Assembly (NCBI GenBank): GCA_030150335.1
Contig: JASLGC010000341.1
Coordinates: 1-24,014, forward strand
From: Flavobacterium sp.
Lineage (GTDB): Bacteria; Bacteroidota; Bacteroidia; Flavobacteriales; Flavobacteriaceae
Reading direction: 5' to 3'
DNA: 24,014 bases
The position numbers and the translations under genes were made by a program. The notes under the pieces are model-generated. The model did not search any database. It had not been told where the DNA came from and saw nothing but the letters and a program-made list of their open reading frames with translations. Positions 7,438 to 14,405 of this stretch are shown here, in pieces (the stretch's first letter is position 1; every line of letters starts with the position of its first letter).

Positions 7438-8610
7438 ATGGAAAAATTATTTAACAATACAGAAGTTGCTTTTGCACTAAAAAACAACAACGAACTAAAA
7501 AGAGCACACTTTCTTTTTAAGATGATCAGCAAACCTACACTTGTAAAAATGGGGTCTGCGCTTGCAAATTTTGCAATTAAAACACACCTTCCTGTTACAG
7601 GATTAATTCGTTCTACTGTATTCGACCATTTTTGTGGTGGTATCAGTGAGGAAGATTGTTTATCTGTAGTTGACAACATGTATGGTAAAGGTAGAGTTGC
7701 TTCAGTTTTAGACTACTCTGTTGAAGGGAAAGAAACAGAAGAACAATTCGACGCTGCATTGAATATGACATTAAAAACGATTGAATTTGGAAAACAACGT
7801 CCAGATGCAATTCCTTTCGCTGTATTCAAACCAACAGGTTTCGGTAGATTCGACATGTTTGTAAAAAAAGGAGAGAAAGCTACATTTACAGCTGAAGAAG
7901 AAAAAGAATGGGAACGCATTGTTTACCGTTTCAACATGGCTTGTAAATTCGCTTACGACAATGACGTATTACTTTTAATTGATGCTGAACATAGTTGGAT
8001 GCAAGAAGCAGCTGACGAAATTTGTTTAGATATGATGCGCAAGTACAACAAAGAGAAAGCACTTATCTATAACACAGCACAATTATATCGTTGGGATCGT
8101 TTACAATATTTAAAAGACTTGCATCAAATTGCGAAAGCAGAAGGTTTTCACGTAGGTATGAAAGTAGTTCGTGGAGCATACATGGAAGTTGAAAGAGAAC
8201 GCGCAGCTCAAAAAGGATACAAATCTCCTATATGTGTAGACAAACAAGCTACCGATATTAATTATGATGCAGCAGTAACATTCATGATTGAAAACGCTGA
8301 CATCATGGCTTTATTCGCTGGAACACACAATGAGAAGAGTTCTTACTTAATCATGGATTTGATGAAAAAACACAATATTTCTCATAACGACAAAAAGTTA
8401 TTCTTTGGTCAACTTTACGGAATGAGTGATAACATCAGTTTCAATTTAGCAAAAGAACAATATAACGTAGCTAAATACTTGCCTTTTGGACCAGTGCGCG
8501 ACGTTATTCCTTATTTGATTCGTAGAGCAGAAGAAAATACATCTGTTGCAGGTCAAACAAACAGAGAACTTGATTTAATCGAGACAGAATTAAAACGAAG
8601 AAAACTTTAG
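7438..8610 (+). CDS. Proline dehydrogenase (monofunctional, FAD)
   Basis: This 390-residue (beta-alpha)8-barrel flavoenzyme oxidises proline to pyrroline-5-carboxylate and passes electrons to the quinone pool. Family motifs are in order: KVVRGAYMEVERER at 242-255, AGTHN at 294-298, FGQLYGMSD at 323-331, and YLPFGPVRDVIPYLIRRAEEN at 347-367 (cited in parts: YLPFGPVRDV, then IPYLIRRAEEN). In the last, the Arg362-Arg363 pair corresponds to the substrate-carboxylate arginines of PutA. It has no P5C dehydrogenase domain and no P5C dehydrogenase gene in the window, so the second step is encoded elsewhere. The ATG is 22 bp after a clear -7 element and a strong terminator follows, so it is monocistronic. 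It may be named prodh or putA in other annotations. Confidence 0.94.
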   Translation: MEKLFNNTEVAFALKNNNELKRAHFLFKMISKPTLVKMGSALANFAIKTHLPVTGLIRSTVFDHFCGGISEEDCLSVVDNMYGKGRVASVLDYSVEGKETEEQFDAALNMTLKTIEFGKQRPDAIPFAVFKPTGFGRFDMFVKKGEKATFTAEEEKEWERIVYRFNMACKFAYDNDVLLLIDAEHSWMQEAADEICLDMMRKYNKEKALIYNTAQLYRWDRLQYLKDLHQIAKAEGFHVGMKVVRGAYMEVERERAAQKGYKSPICVDKQATDINYDAAVTFMIENADIMALFAGTHNEKSSYLIMDLMKKHNISHNDKKLFFGQLYGMSDNISFNLAKEQYNVAKYLPFGPVRDVIPYLIRRAEENTSVAGQTNRELDLIETELKRRKL

Positions 8611-8633
8611 TTTTGAGCTTTTAAGAAAAATGT

Positions 8634-8667
8634 AAAAGAGGGTGTTCAAAATGAACACCCTCTTTTT
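8634..8667 (+). terminator. Terminator of proline dehydrogenase gene
   Basis: A 15-bp perfect stem contains AGAGGGTGTTC (within 8634-8648) and its complement (8652-8666), with an AAA loop. Outer A-T pairs merge into a T run. It starts 24 bp after the stop. Confidence 0.92.
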
Positions 8668-8714
8668 AATTAACTAATTTACTAAATCACATTTAATTGT
8701 CATGACCAAAAGTT

Positions 8715-8744
8715 AGTAAAACCCATCTATTGACAGGTTTTACT
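8715..8744 (-). terminator. Inverted repeat, possible terminator of the two-repeat lipoprotein gene
   Basis: AGTAAAACC (8715-8723) pairs perfectly with GGTTTTACT (8736-8744) around a 12-nt loop, about 50 bp past the lipoprotein stop. The minus-strand tail (AACTTTTGG) is only weakly T-rich, so termination is plausible but not secure. Confidence 0.4.
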
Positions 8745-8792
8745 TTGCTCAATACCTATAAAACATCAACTGCTATTATATGATAAGATTGA

Positions 8793-9713
8793 TTACTTTT
8801 TAATTGGCTCGTGTTCCACTCTTAATGTAGTCTCAACATCATTTACCGGAATAGTAATATCATACGTAAATTTTGTAGCCGTTAATTCAACAATTGGTAC
8901 AGCTCTTGTCCAAGCTACACCACCTTCAGCATTTCTTGCAGTTAATAATCTTTCTTTCCCATCAACAGAAACATACCAATCTCCTTGTGAACGAACAGCT
9001 TCCTTATCCCCATAAGCTGTTATTTTGAATGTTCCATTAGAGTAAACACCATCTTTTGCTTTTGGAAAATACGCATTACCGTTATTGTTTACATAATAAG
9101 CATCTCCTGAATAATTAGCAGCTGGCGCTTGAGTTTTATCTAATTCAGGAGCACCTTCTACTCCATTTGTAATATCCCATACCTTAGTTGTTGCCCATTC
9201 TACTGATGCTAAAACTTCAGCAGGAGTTTTTGGTTCTGGATGATTAGTAACAGGCTTGTGCTCAACATCATAAAGAATAGAAGCATTATTACCATCAGCA
9301 ATTTGATAAGTGAATACATTATTGTTCAATGCCAATAAATCAACTGTTCTTTTGTACGCAACAGAGTTATCACTTTTATAAACCACTAAGTTTCTCTTAG
9401 TATCGTTATCACTTAAAGTCCATTCCCCATACATTTTAGGCTGATCTTTTAAGTCGACAATTCTAAATGTCCCATCAGGTTTATAATAAGCATACCCAAC
9501 ATACATTGCTGCAGGCATTGTAGTTAAATCCAATTTTTTCCCATTATTGTCTTTAACTTCTGTAGTTATCCAAACATGCTTCGATAAAACTTCACTTCCT
9601 GTTTCTTTAGCTTTTGGAATAGATGAATTATCATCACTTGAACATGAGAACATAAGTCCTCCTACTACTGATAAACTACTAATAGTTATCACTTTTAATA
9701 AATTACTTTTCAT
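8793..9713 (-). CDS. Surface lipoprotein with two tandem DUF4822-like repeats
   Basis: This 306-residue lipoprotein has a signal peptide at residues 1-23 and a lipobox ending FSC, with Cys24 lipidated. SSDDN follows; Ser-Asp-Asp after the Cys resembles the lipoprotein surface-export signal described in flavobacteria, so outer-face display is inferred. The mature part is two copies of a ~125-residue unit. The first runs from VLSKHVWITTEVKD to VFTYQI and the second from VLASVEWATTKVWD to KFTYDI. Each copy holds an AxxYxGxAYY motif, a GEW/GDW motif and a VAYKR/VAWTR strand. The repeat looks like the DUF4822 domain from memory; function unknown. The open frame extends eight codons upstream to 9737, but the ATG at 9713 starts a normal signal peptide and the promoter overlaps the earlier start. 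Confidence 0.75.
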   Translation of the reverse strand: MKSNLLKVITISSLSVVGGLMFSCSSDDNSSIPKAKETGSEVLSKHVWITTEVKDNNGKKLDLTTMPAAMYVGYAYYKPDGTFRIVDLKDQPKMYGEWTLSDNDTKRNLVVYKSDNSVAYKRTVDLLALNNNVFTYQIADGNNASILYDVEHKPVTNHPEPKTPAEVLASVEWATTKVWDITNGVEGAPELDKTQAPAANYSGDAYYVNNNGNAYFPKAKDGVYSNGTFKITAYGDKEAVRSQGDWYVSVDGKERLLTARNAEGGVAWTRAVPIVELTATKFTYDITIPVNDVETTLRVEHEPIKK

Positions 9714-9734
9714 GATTTTTTTGATTTTATGAGC

Positions 9735-9764
9735 CAAATATCTAAAAAAAATCTAAACCACAAA
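9735..9764 (-). promoter_or_regulatory. Candidate promoter of the two-repeat lipoprotein gene
   Basis: On the minus strand, TTTG (9761-9764) is followed after 18 nt by GATATTTG (9735-9742), one mismatch from TAnnTTTG. The spacing is within the accepted 17-23 nt. The implied start site near 9730 supports the ATG at 9713. Confidence 0.5.
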
Positions 9765-10320
9765 ATAAAAAACACATAAAATATATTAAAAATTAACACA
9801 TAAATAACTACAATCACACAAAGTGATACATAAATAATCTAAAATTCACAAAAAGAAGATAAAATGTTAAAACAACAAATACATTCTACAAACTTAATTA
9901 AACAATCTTACTACATAATAAATAAGATTACTGGAAATAAAACCTAAAAGACTATACCATAAACAAAACTCCTCACTCAAATTAACTATGCTTTTTGTTA
10001 AGTTTATAAATTTCAAGCATATCTCTAAAAAATCAATTATACTTCCTATAACAAGAAGCAAGCTCACTAAACTTTTCAAGTTCTTTCTAAAAAGAAAAGG
10101 ATGCCTTGTTCAGACATCCTTACTATTTTTTATAAACTCTATTTCATTCGTTACAGCAACGAACATATATTTAATTATGCAATTACAAGCTAACTACATA
10201 TCATTATCTTATCCTCCTTATAAATACTATTATTGCTATATAACATTTATAGTATTAATTGATTACAACTACCTCTCTACTTCTTCAGAAAAAATAGCTA
10301 ACTGAAGCAAAACATATCAG
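9765..10320. other. ~555-bp intergenic region between lipoprotein gene and ung
   Basis: Very AT-rich with no convincing gene. It holds the terminator at 10086-10119 and a small perfect hairpin (TTCGTT 10147-10152 with AACGAA 10158-10163). A purine-rich Shine-Dalgarno-like AAGGAGG on the minus strand near 10215 leads only to a four-codon frame. The minus-strand frame 10079-9894 is discussed under rejected items. Confidence 0.4.
10086..10119 (-). terminator. Terminator, probably of the ung transcript
   Basis: In the minus direction GGATGTC (10113-10119) pairs with GGCATCC (10099-10105), with one T-G wobble and a 7-nt loop, then TTTTCTTTTT. It lies about 200 bp after the ung stop, which is far. 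The long 3' tail may be real or may carry an unrecognised short transcript. Confidence 0.7.
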
Positions 10321-10983
10321 TTATACCTCCCAATTAATAACAGGAAACCCTTTTGACACCAAATAGTCATTTGTTTTCGAAAAAGGCTTACTGCCATAAA
10401 AACCACGATAAACGGATAAAGGAGATGGATGAGCAGTTTCTATCACAAGGTGCTTCTCTCTATCAATATTCTTTCCTTTCTTCTGTGCATAGCTTCCCCA
10501 AAGAATAAATACAATTCCCTCTGCTTGTTCAGCTAAACAAGAAATAACTTTATCTGTAAAAATTTCCCACCCCATCTTTTGATGAGAACCAGCTTTCTTT
10601 TGCTCTACAGTTAATGTTGCATTCAACAACAACACCCCCTGCTCTGCCCAAGAAGTTAAATCTCCATGGCGATTTCGAATACCTAAGTCTGTTTCCAACT
10701 CTTTGTATATATTCACAAGACTTGGAGGTAACTTAACTCCCTTATTTACTGAAAAAGAAAGCCCATTTGCTTGAAACATACCATGATAAGGATCCTGTCC
10801 TAAAATAACCACTCTCACATCCTCAAAATCAACAAGCTCCAATGCTCTGAAAATATCTTCTTTAGGAGGATATACTACAGTAGTTTGATATGCATGTTGC
10901 ACTACTTCTTCTAAACTCTTAAAATAAGGCTTATTAAACTCCTCCTTCAAATATTTCTTCCAACTAACAGATTTAAGTATCAT
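10321..10983 (-). CDS. ung: Uracil-DNA glycosylase, family 1
   Basis: This 220-residue base-excision-repair enzyme removes uracil from DNA. The water-activating motif GQDPYHG is at 62-68 (catalytic Asp64). PPSLVNIYKE follows near 103-112, LLLNATLTV near 117-125 carries the uracil-recognition Asn, and the DNA-intercalating loop HPSPLS is at 185-190 with catalytic His185. Length and motif order are standard. A -7 element (11000-11007) lies about 17 nt upstream of the ATG, so the gene has its own promoter although it follows the HTH regulator gene by 103 bp. Confidence 0.97.
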   Translation of the reverse strand: MILKSVSWKKYLKEEFNKPYFKSLEEVVQHAYQTTVVYPPKEDIFRALELVDFEDVRVVILGQDPYHGMFQANGLSFSVNKGVKLPPSLVNIYKELETDLGIRNRHGDLTSWAEQGVLLLNATLTVEQKKAGSHQKMGWEIFTDKVISCLAEQAEGIVFILWGSYAQKKGKNIDREKHLVIETAHPSPLSVYRGFYGSKPFSKTNDYLVSKGFPVINWEV

Positions 10984-10999
10984 CTATACAAATTTTGTT

Positions 11000-11007
11000 C
11001 AAATATA
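11000..11007 (-). promoter_or_regulatory. Promoter -7 element for ung
   Basis: TATATTTG on the minus strand matches TAnnTTTG exactly; ATTG lies 20 nt upstream as an imperfect -33 element. The transcript leader would be about 12 nt. Confidence 0.6.
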
Positions 11008-11086
11008 AAGAACAGATAGAACGTTCACAATAAATAAACATCTGCGTTTTCAAATCACTTTCAAACAGAAGTATAGGCAAGTATTT

Positions 11087-11728
11087 TTATATCATATCTC
11101 CTATTCCTTTAAAGTTTGGCAAGAAAGCTCCTCTAATACAGAAAATCTCCATGATTTCAGCAGGATCAACTTCTAAGTTCTCGAAATTCGTATTATCACT
11201 AATAAACAGCAAATGCTTATTATCTAACACTCTTTTAAAACGATAAGTCATTAACCCTTTGCCTTTAAGTAAAAACAGATATAAATGCCAAGGTTGAATA
11301 TCTCTAATTTCAATCTTTTTCGTAATCACGTAAGATGATACTTTCAATGTTGGATACATGTTCTCTGGAGCAACTTGAAATGCTACATCAACTTCCTCTG
11401 TTGTAGGAAAAACGAAACTTGGAGCCGCAGCTAAAGTCTTATCTGCATCTAAGAAATATTCGAAATGATGTTCAATTGAGATCATTTTTACCTTTCTCTT
11501 TAGCAATGAATTACTATACACAGAAGATGAATCCTTGAAGAATAGTTCATTCAGATCAATTCTATTCTCTTTACAAAGGGCAATTAACCCTTCATATTGC
11601 AAACTATTTCTCTTTTTCCAAGAAGAAATGGTATTAGGCTTAACATCCAGAATTGTAGCCAATTCTAAATCTGTTTTAATTCCTAAAAGCTTTTTCAATT
11701 TTTTAATAACAGCAGTTGCATTTTGCAT
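11087..11728 (-). CDS. CI/LexA-like regulator: HTH plus S24-like domain lacking the catalytic Ser
   Basis: This 213-residue protein has an N-terminal helix-turn-helix (residues about 5-62; TDLELATILDVKPNTISSWK is the HTH). It resembles phage-CI-type repressors of the kind common in Bacteroidota. After a linker, residues about 105-205 resemble the S24/LexA C-terminal domain: FQVAPENMYPTL at 117-127 aligns with the G-x-SM-xPTL loop, and YRFKRV at 162-167 aligns with the strand bearing the catalytic lysine. The serine position is Asn123, while Lys165 is present. It is therefore probably a non-cleavable sensor or dimerisation domain rather than a self-cleaving repressor. Direct repeats 50-83 bp upstream may be its own operator. 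The target genes are unknown. Confidence 0.75.
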   Translation of the reverse strand: MQNATAVIKKLKKLLGIKTDLELATILDVKPNTISSWKKRNSLQYEGLIALCKENRIDLNELFFKDSSSVYSNSLLKRKVKMISIEHHFEYFLDADKTLAAAPSFVFPTTEEVDVAFQVAPENMYPTLKVSSYVITKKIEIRDIQPWHLYLFLLKGKGLMTYRFKRVLDNKHLLFISDNTNFENLEVDPAEIMEIFCIRGAFLPNFKGIGDMI

Positions 11729-11777
11729 ATCTCATAGTTTTAAATAGATTCGACATCTTTAACTCTCTATTGCTCTT

Positions 11778-11811
11778 AAATAAACACTTACATCAACAAA
11801 TAAGCACTTAC
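11778..11811. repeat. Two 14-bp direct repeats, candidate operator
   Basis: AAATAAACACTTAC (11778-11791) and AAATAAGCACTTAC (11798-11811) differ at one base. Their starts are 20 bp apart, about two helical turns. The second contains TAAG-CA-CTTA, a short palindrome, and the first is one base off it. They lie 50-83 bp upstream of the HTH regulator's start codon, a sensible place for autoregulation. Confidence 0.5.
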
Positions 11812-12762
11812 GAAACATTTTCAATATTAATAATTCACAATATTTAAAGAATAAATAACTAATAATATATAAAAATTCGCAATAATAAATCTACATGAAA
11901 TATTACAATTACCTTGCCAATACACAAAAACTACTTTTCGTGAACTTAATTTTAACAATTTTCAATTGAATTAGTATAAAAAATGAACAGGTAACTTATT
12001 AGCTCCATAAGTACCCCTATTTATAAAAAATACAATCAATCAAATTGATTTACAGCATCTTAAAAAACACTTTATATATCTGCTTTTACTGTACAAATTA
12101 TATTAAGACAAGAATTCAAAAAAACTTGAGAGAAAAGAATAAAAAAAACAACCCTATAGCACCATATTTTTTTTGGAGAGAACAAGAGTATAAACGCCAT
12201 AATTTTATATTTTTTAACATTTAATAATCACTAAATACACTTACTATAAAGCTTTATAGTACCTTTTTCTTTAGTTCAAAAAGTAATTTAGCTCTTAAAA
12301 CAATCTTTATTTGTCAATCTTCACCATTTTTAATCACTTATTACAAAGCTCAATTCCTTCTTTTAAAAAAAGACAAACACTAATAAAAAACAAGATTTAT
12401 TGAAGATTTCACAACCCCATAAAATGTACTAATTTATTCAATTCTAATATCTTAAACTCTAAGAGTCTAAAACATATTCCTACTGCTATCTCAACGCATA
12501 TCTCTTTAAACAAAAAAGACAATATACTTATATAGATTATTTATCTAATCCGGAAACCATTGAATAAAACAAATACCACTTGAATATAAATATCTAAAAA
12601 CAAGTCACTTAAAAAAGACTCATATAGTACATAAAGTTTAAACCACTCTCAAAAATATAGCAACTGTACCATACCTATCTCCCATTATTTGTTACTCCTT
12701 CTTGTTTTCTTTACTAAATATTAAATTTTATTTGACTTTAAAATAAGTATTAACTCTCAACT

Positions 12763-12789
12763 TCAACTGAGGCTTTTTCAGCCAGTTGA
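12763..12789. promoter_or_regulatory. Inverted repeat upstream of efflux operon
   Basis: TCAACT-GA-GGCT (12763-12774) pairs with AGCCAGTTGA (12780-12789): ten pairs with a 2-nt bulge and a TTTTC loop. A few further pairs can form outside it. No T run follows on either strand, so it is not a good terminator. Its distance of about 130 bp from the sigma-54-like motif is where activator sites usually sit. Confidence 0.4.
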
Positions 12790-12881
12790 GTTCATTTTGC
12801 CCTTATGCATTATTGTTAAAATTAAAACAAGTGTTTAATCTTTTTAGATAACACCTCAGCACGCTAATTTATTTTTAATAT

Positions 12882-12898
12882 TTAAAATGTCATTTTAA
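12882..12898. promoter_or_regulatory. Perfect 17-bp palindrome, candidate operator
   Basis: TTAAAATGTCATTTTAA has 8-bp arms that are fully complementary around a single T. It lies about 20 bp upstream of the sigma-54-like motif and about 225 bp upstream of the efflux operon's first ATG. It is a plausible binding site for a dimeric metal- or stress-responsive regulator; the protein is unknown. Confidence 0.4.
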
Positions 12899-12918
12899 GA
12901 CCTCTAAAAATTCACCGT

Positions 12919-12935
12919 TTGGCATATTTCTTGAA
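12919..12935 (+). promoter_or_regulatory. Sigma-54-like promoter motif before the efflux operon
   Basis: TTGGCAT-N5-TTGAA resembles the RpoN consensus TTGGCAC/T-N5-TTGCA. The GG and the second G are 12 bp apart as required. The -12 C is replaced by A, a mismatch at an important base. A start near 12946 would give a leader of about 178 nt. Confidence 0.35.
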
Positions 12936-13094
12936 TAACCCTCTTTGAATATTACAATATAAACAGGAAGTAAAACTAAAATTTGTGTTGATTTTATTTA
13001 GCAATTAAAAGAACAACTAATTCTCTAATCGAATTCTAATCTTGTTCTAATCTGTATTTAATCAAACTCAAATTACCTTATAACAACCAGATAA

Positions 13095-13102
13095 TAAATT
13101 TG
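13095..13102 (+). promoter_or_regulatory. Candidate -7 element for efflux operon
   Basis: TAAATTTG matches TAnnTTTG exactly and would give a leader of about 16 nt before the ATG at 13124. No TTTG is found at the -33 distance. It is an alternative, or second, promoter to the sigma-54-like motif. Confidence 0.45.
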
Positions 13103-13123
13103 TCACTCAAATTAATCAGAACC

Positions 13124-14404
13124 ATGTTTAAGAAGATTTTTTTCACATTAACGTGCATTATTACGACAATGTCTTTTGCACAGCAAAACGATAGTGCAAC
13201 CTTGCAACTTTCTAAAGAGCAAGCAGAAGCACTATTCTTAGAGCAAAATTTAGATATACTTGCTAAGAAATTAGAGATATCACAAGCAGAAGCACAACTA
13301 TTACAAGCAAGATTGTGGCCCAACCCTACTTTTGAAATCGCGGAAGTTAACTTGTGGAAAACTTCTAATATTGAAGAACAACCACCAATCTTTGGAAATT
13401 GGGGAGAGTCACAACAATTCGCTTTTCATTTAGAACAACTTATTCAGACAGGTGGTAAACGCCGTAAGAATATTGCTCTTCAAAAGTTGACTATTGAAGA
13501 AAAAACACAAGAGTTTGAAAGCATCTTACGCTCTACTAAGTTAGACTTGAGAAACACTTTCACTCAATTACAAGTACTTCAACAGCAAAAAAAGGTGTTT
13601 GAAAAGCAAATTGAGAATACTAAATCGCTAATTGTTGCTTACAAAAACCAATTGCAAAGTGGAAACATTAGTCAAGCAGAATACATCCGTTTAAAAGCAG
13701 CTGAGCTTCAATTCAAAAAAGAATTACTTTCTATTAATAATGAATTAGAAGAAGGATTAAAAGAGCTAAAAAACTTTATAAACATCGGAAGCTATACAAA
13801 TATCATTATTACAGACCCCTTAACGGTTCCACAAAAAGAGCTTTCTGAAATTGAATTAGAGAATTGGATTATCACTGCTCAAGAAGAGCACCCAGAGGCA
13901 CTTTTAAGCAGAAACTTAGAGAAACAATCTGCTAAGCGTCTTGAAATTGAAAAAGCAGAAAGAGTACCAGATATCACATTAGGAGTTGATTACGACCGCG
14001 GTGGAGGTATTATGACAGACTTTGTTGGTTTTGGACTTTCTTTTGATCTTCCAATTTTTGATAGAAATAAGGGAAATATTAAAGAAGCAAAATTAGACAT
14101 TGAAATTGCCAAATTGGAAACAAAAAACAAGATGAACGAATTGGCTAATGAAATCGTAGAAGCTTTCAGAAACTATTATCACGCAAATGAGCTTTATAAA
14201 GACATTGATAGTGATTATGAGCAACAACTGGACTCTCTTCTTGAGGCTTACTACAAAAACTTTCAAAAGAGAAATGTTAGCTTAATCGAATATTTAGATT
14301 TTGTTGAAGCTTATATCGACAATAAAACAATATTACTTGAAACTAAAAAAGATCTAACAGATCACTATGAAAAACTACAGTTTGCCATTGGAAAAGAATT
14401 ATAA
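13124..14404 (+). CDS. TolC/CusC-type outer-membrane efflux channel
   Basis: This 426-residue outer-membrane factor is the exit duct of the tripartite metal efflux pump encoded by this operon. Residues 1-19 (MFKKIFFTLTCIITTMSFA) form a signal peptide cleaved before QQNDS, so it is not a lipoprotein like E. coli CusC. Long helical heptad-rich stretches (about 35-60, 110-215 and 305-400) form the two OEP repeats that build the alpha-barrel. GGIMTDFVGFGLSFDLPIFDR (quoted in parts: GGIMTDFVGFG, LSFDLPIFDR) near 290-312 is the second strand/turn typical of the family. The frame is open from a TTG at 13100, but the ATG at 13124 gives the proper signal peptide. The stop is one base before the next ATG. 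Confidence 0.9.
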   Translation: MFKKIFFTLTCIITTMSFAQQNDSATLQLSKEQAEALFLEQNLDILAKKLEISQAEAQLLQARLWPNPTFEIAEVNLWKTSNIEEQPPIFGNWGESQQFAFHLEQLIQTGGKRRKNIALQKLTIEEKTQEFESILRSTKLDLRNTFTQLQVLQQQKKVFEKQIENTKSLIVAYKNQLQSGNISQAEYIRLKAAELQFKKELLSINNELEEGLKELKNFINIGSYTNIIITDPLTVPQKELSEIELENWIITAQEEHPEALLSRNLEKQSAKRLEIEKAERVPDITLGVDYDRGGGIMTDFVGFGLSFDLPIFDRNKGNIKEAKLDIEIAKLETKNKMNELANEIVEAFRNYYHANELYKDIDSDYEQQLDSLLEAYYKNFQKRNVSLIEYLDFVEAYIDNKTILLETKKDLTDHYEKLQFAIGKEL

Positions 14405-14405
14405 G

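Larger units (their letters stand above)
11812..13094. other. ~1.28-kb non-coding region between regulator and efflux operon
   Basis: The longest gene-free stretch in the window, strongly AT-rich and broken by stops in all frames. The left two thirds (to about 12740) show only a weak bulged hairpin (GGTAACTTA 11990-11998 with TAAGTACC 12008-12015). No tRNA, known RNA gene or gene remnant was recognised. The right third holds three regulatory-looking elements, listed separately. A decayed gene or small RNA cannot be excluded by eye. Confidence 0.45.

Noticed and set aside
7407..7679. Minus-strand 90-codon frame over the proline dehydrogenase start
   Set aside because: It overlaps a strong gene and its promoter and has no family resemblance.
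9894..10079. Minus-strand 61-codon frame, hydrophobic (two possible membrane segments)
   Set aside because: It has only a TTG start, lies immediately after a terminator on the same strand, and has no ribosome-binding site or promoter I can see. AT-rich DNA gives hydrophobic frames by chance.
9988..10305. Plus-strand 105-codon frame
   Set aside because: It runs through the terminator hairpin at 10086-10119, has no family resemblance and is biased to Lys/Ile/Tyr/Phe as random AT-rich translation is.
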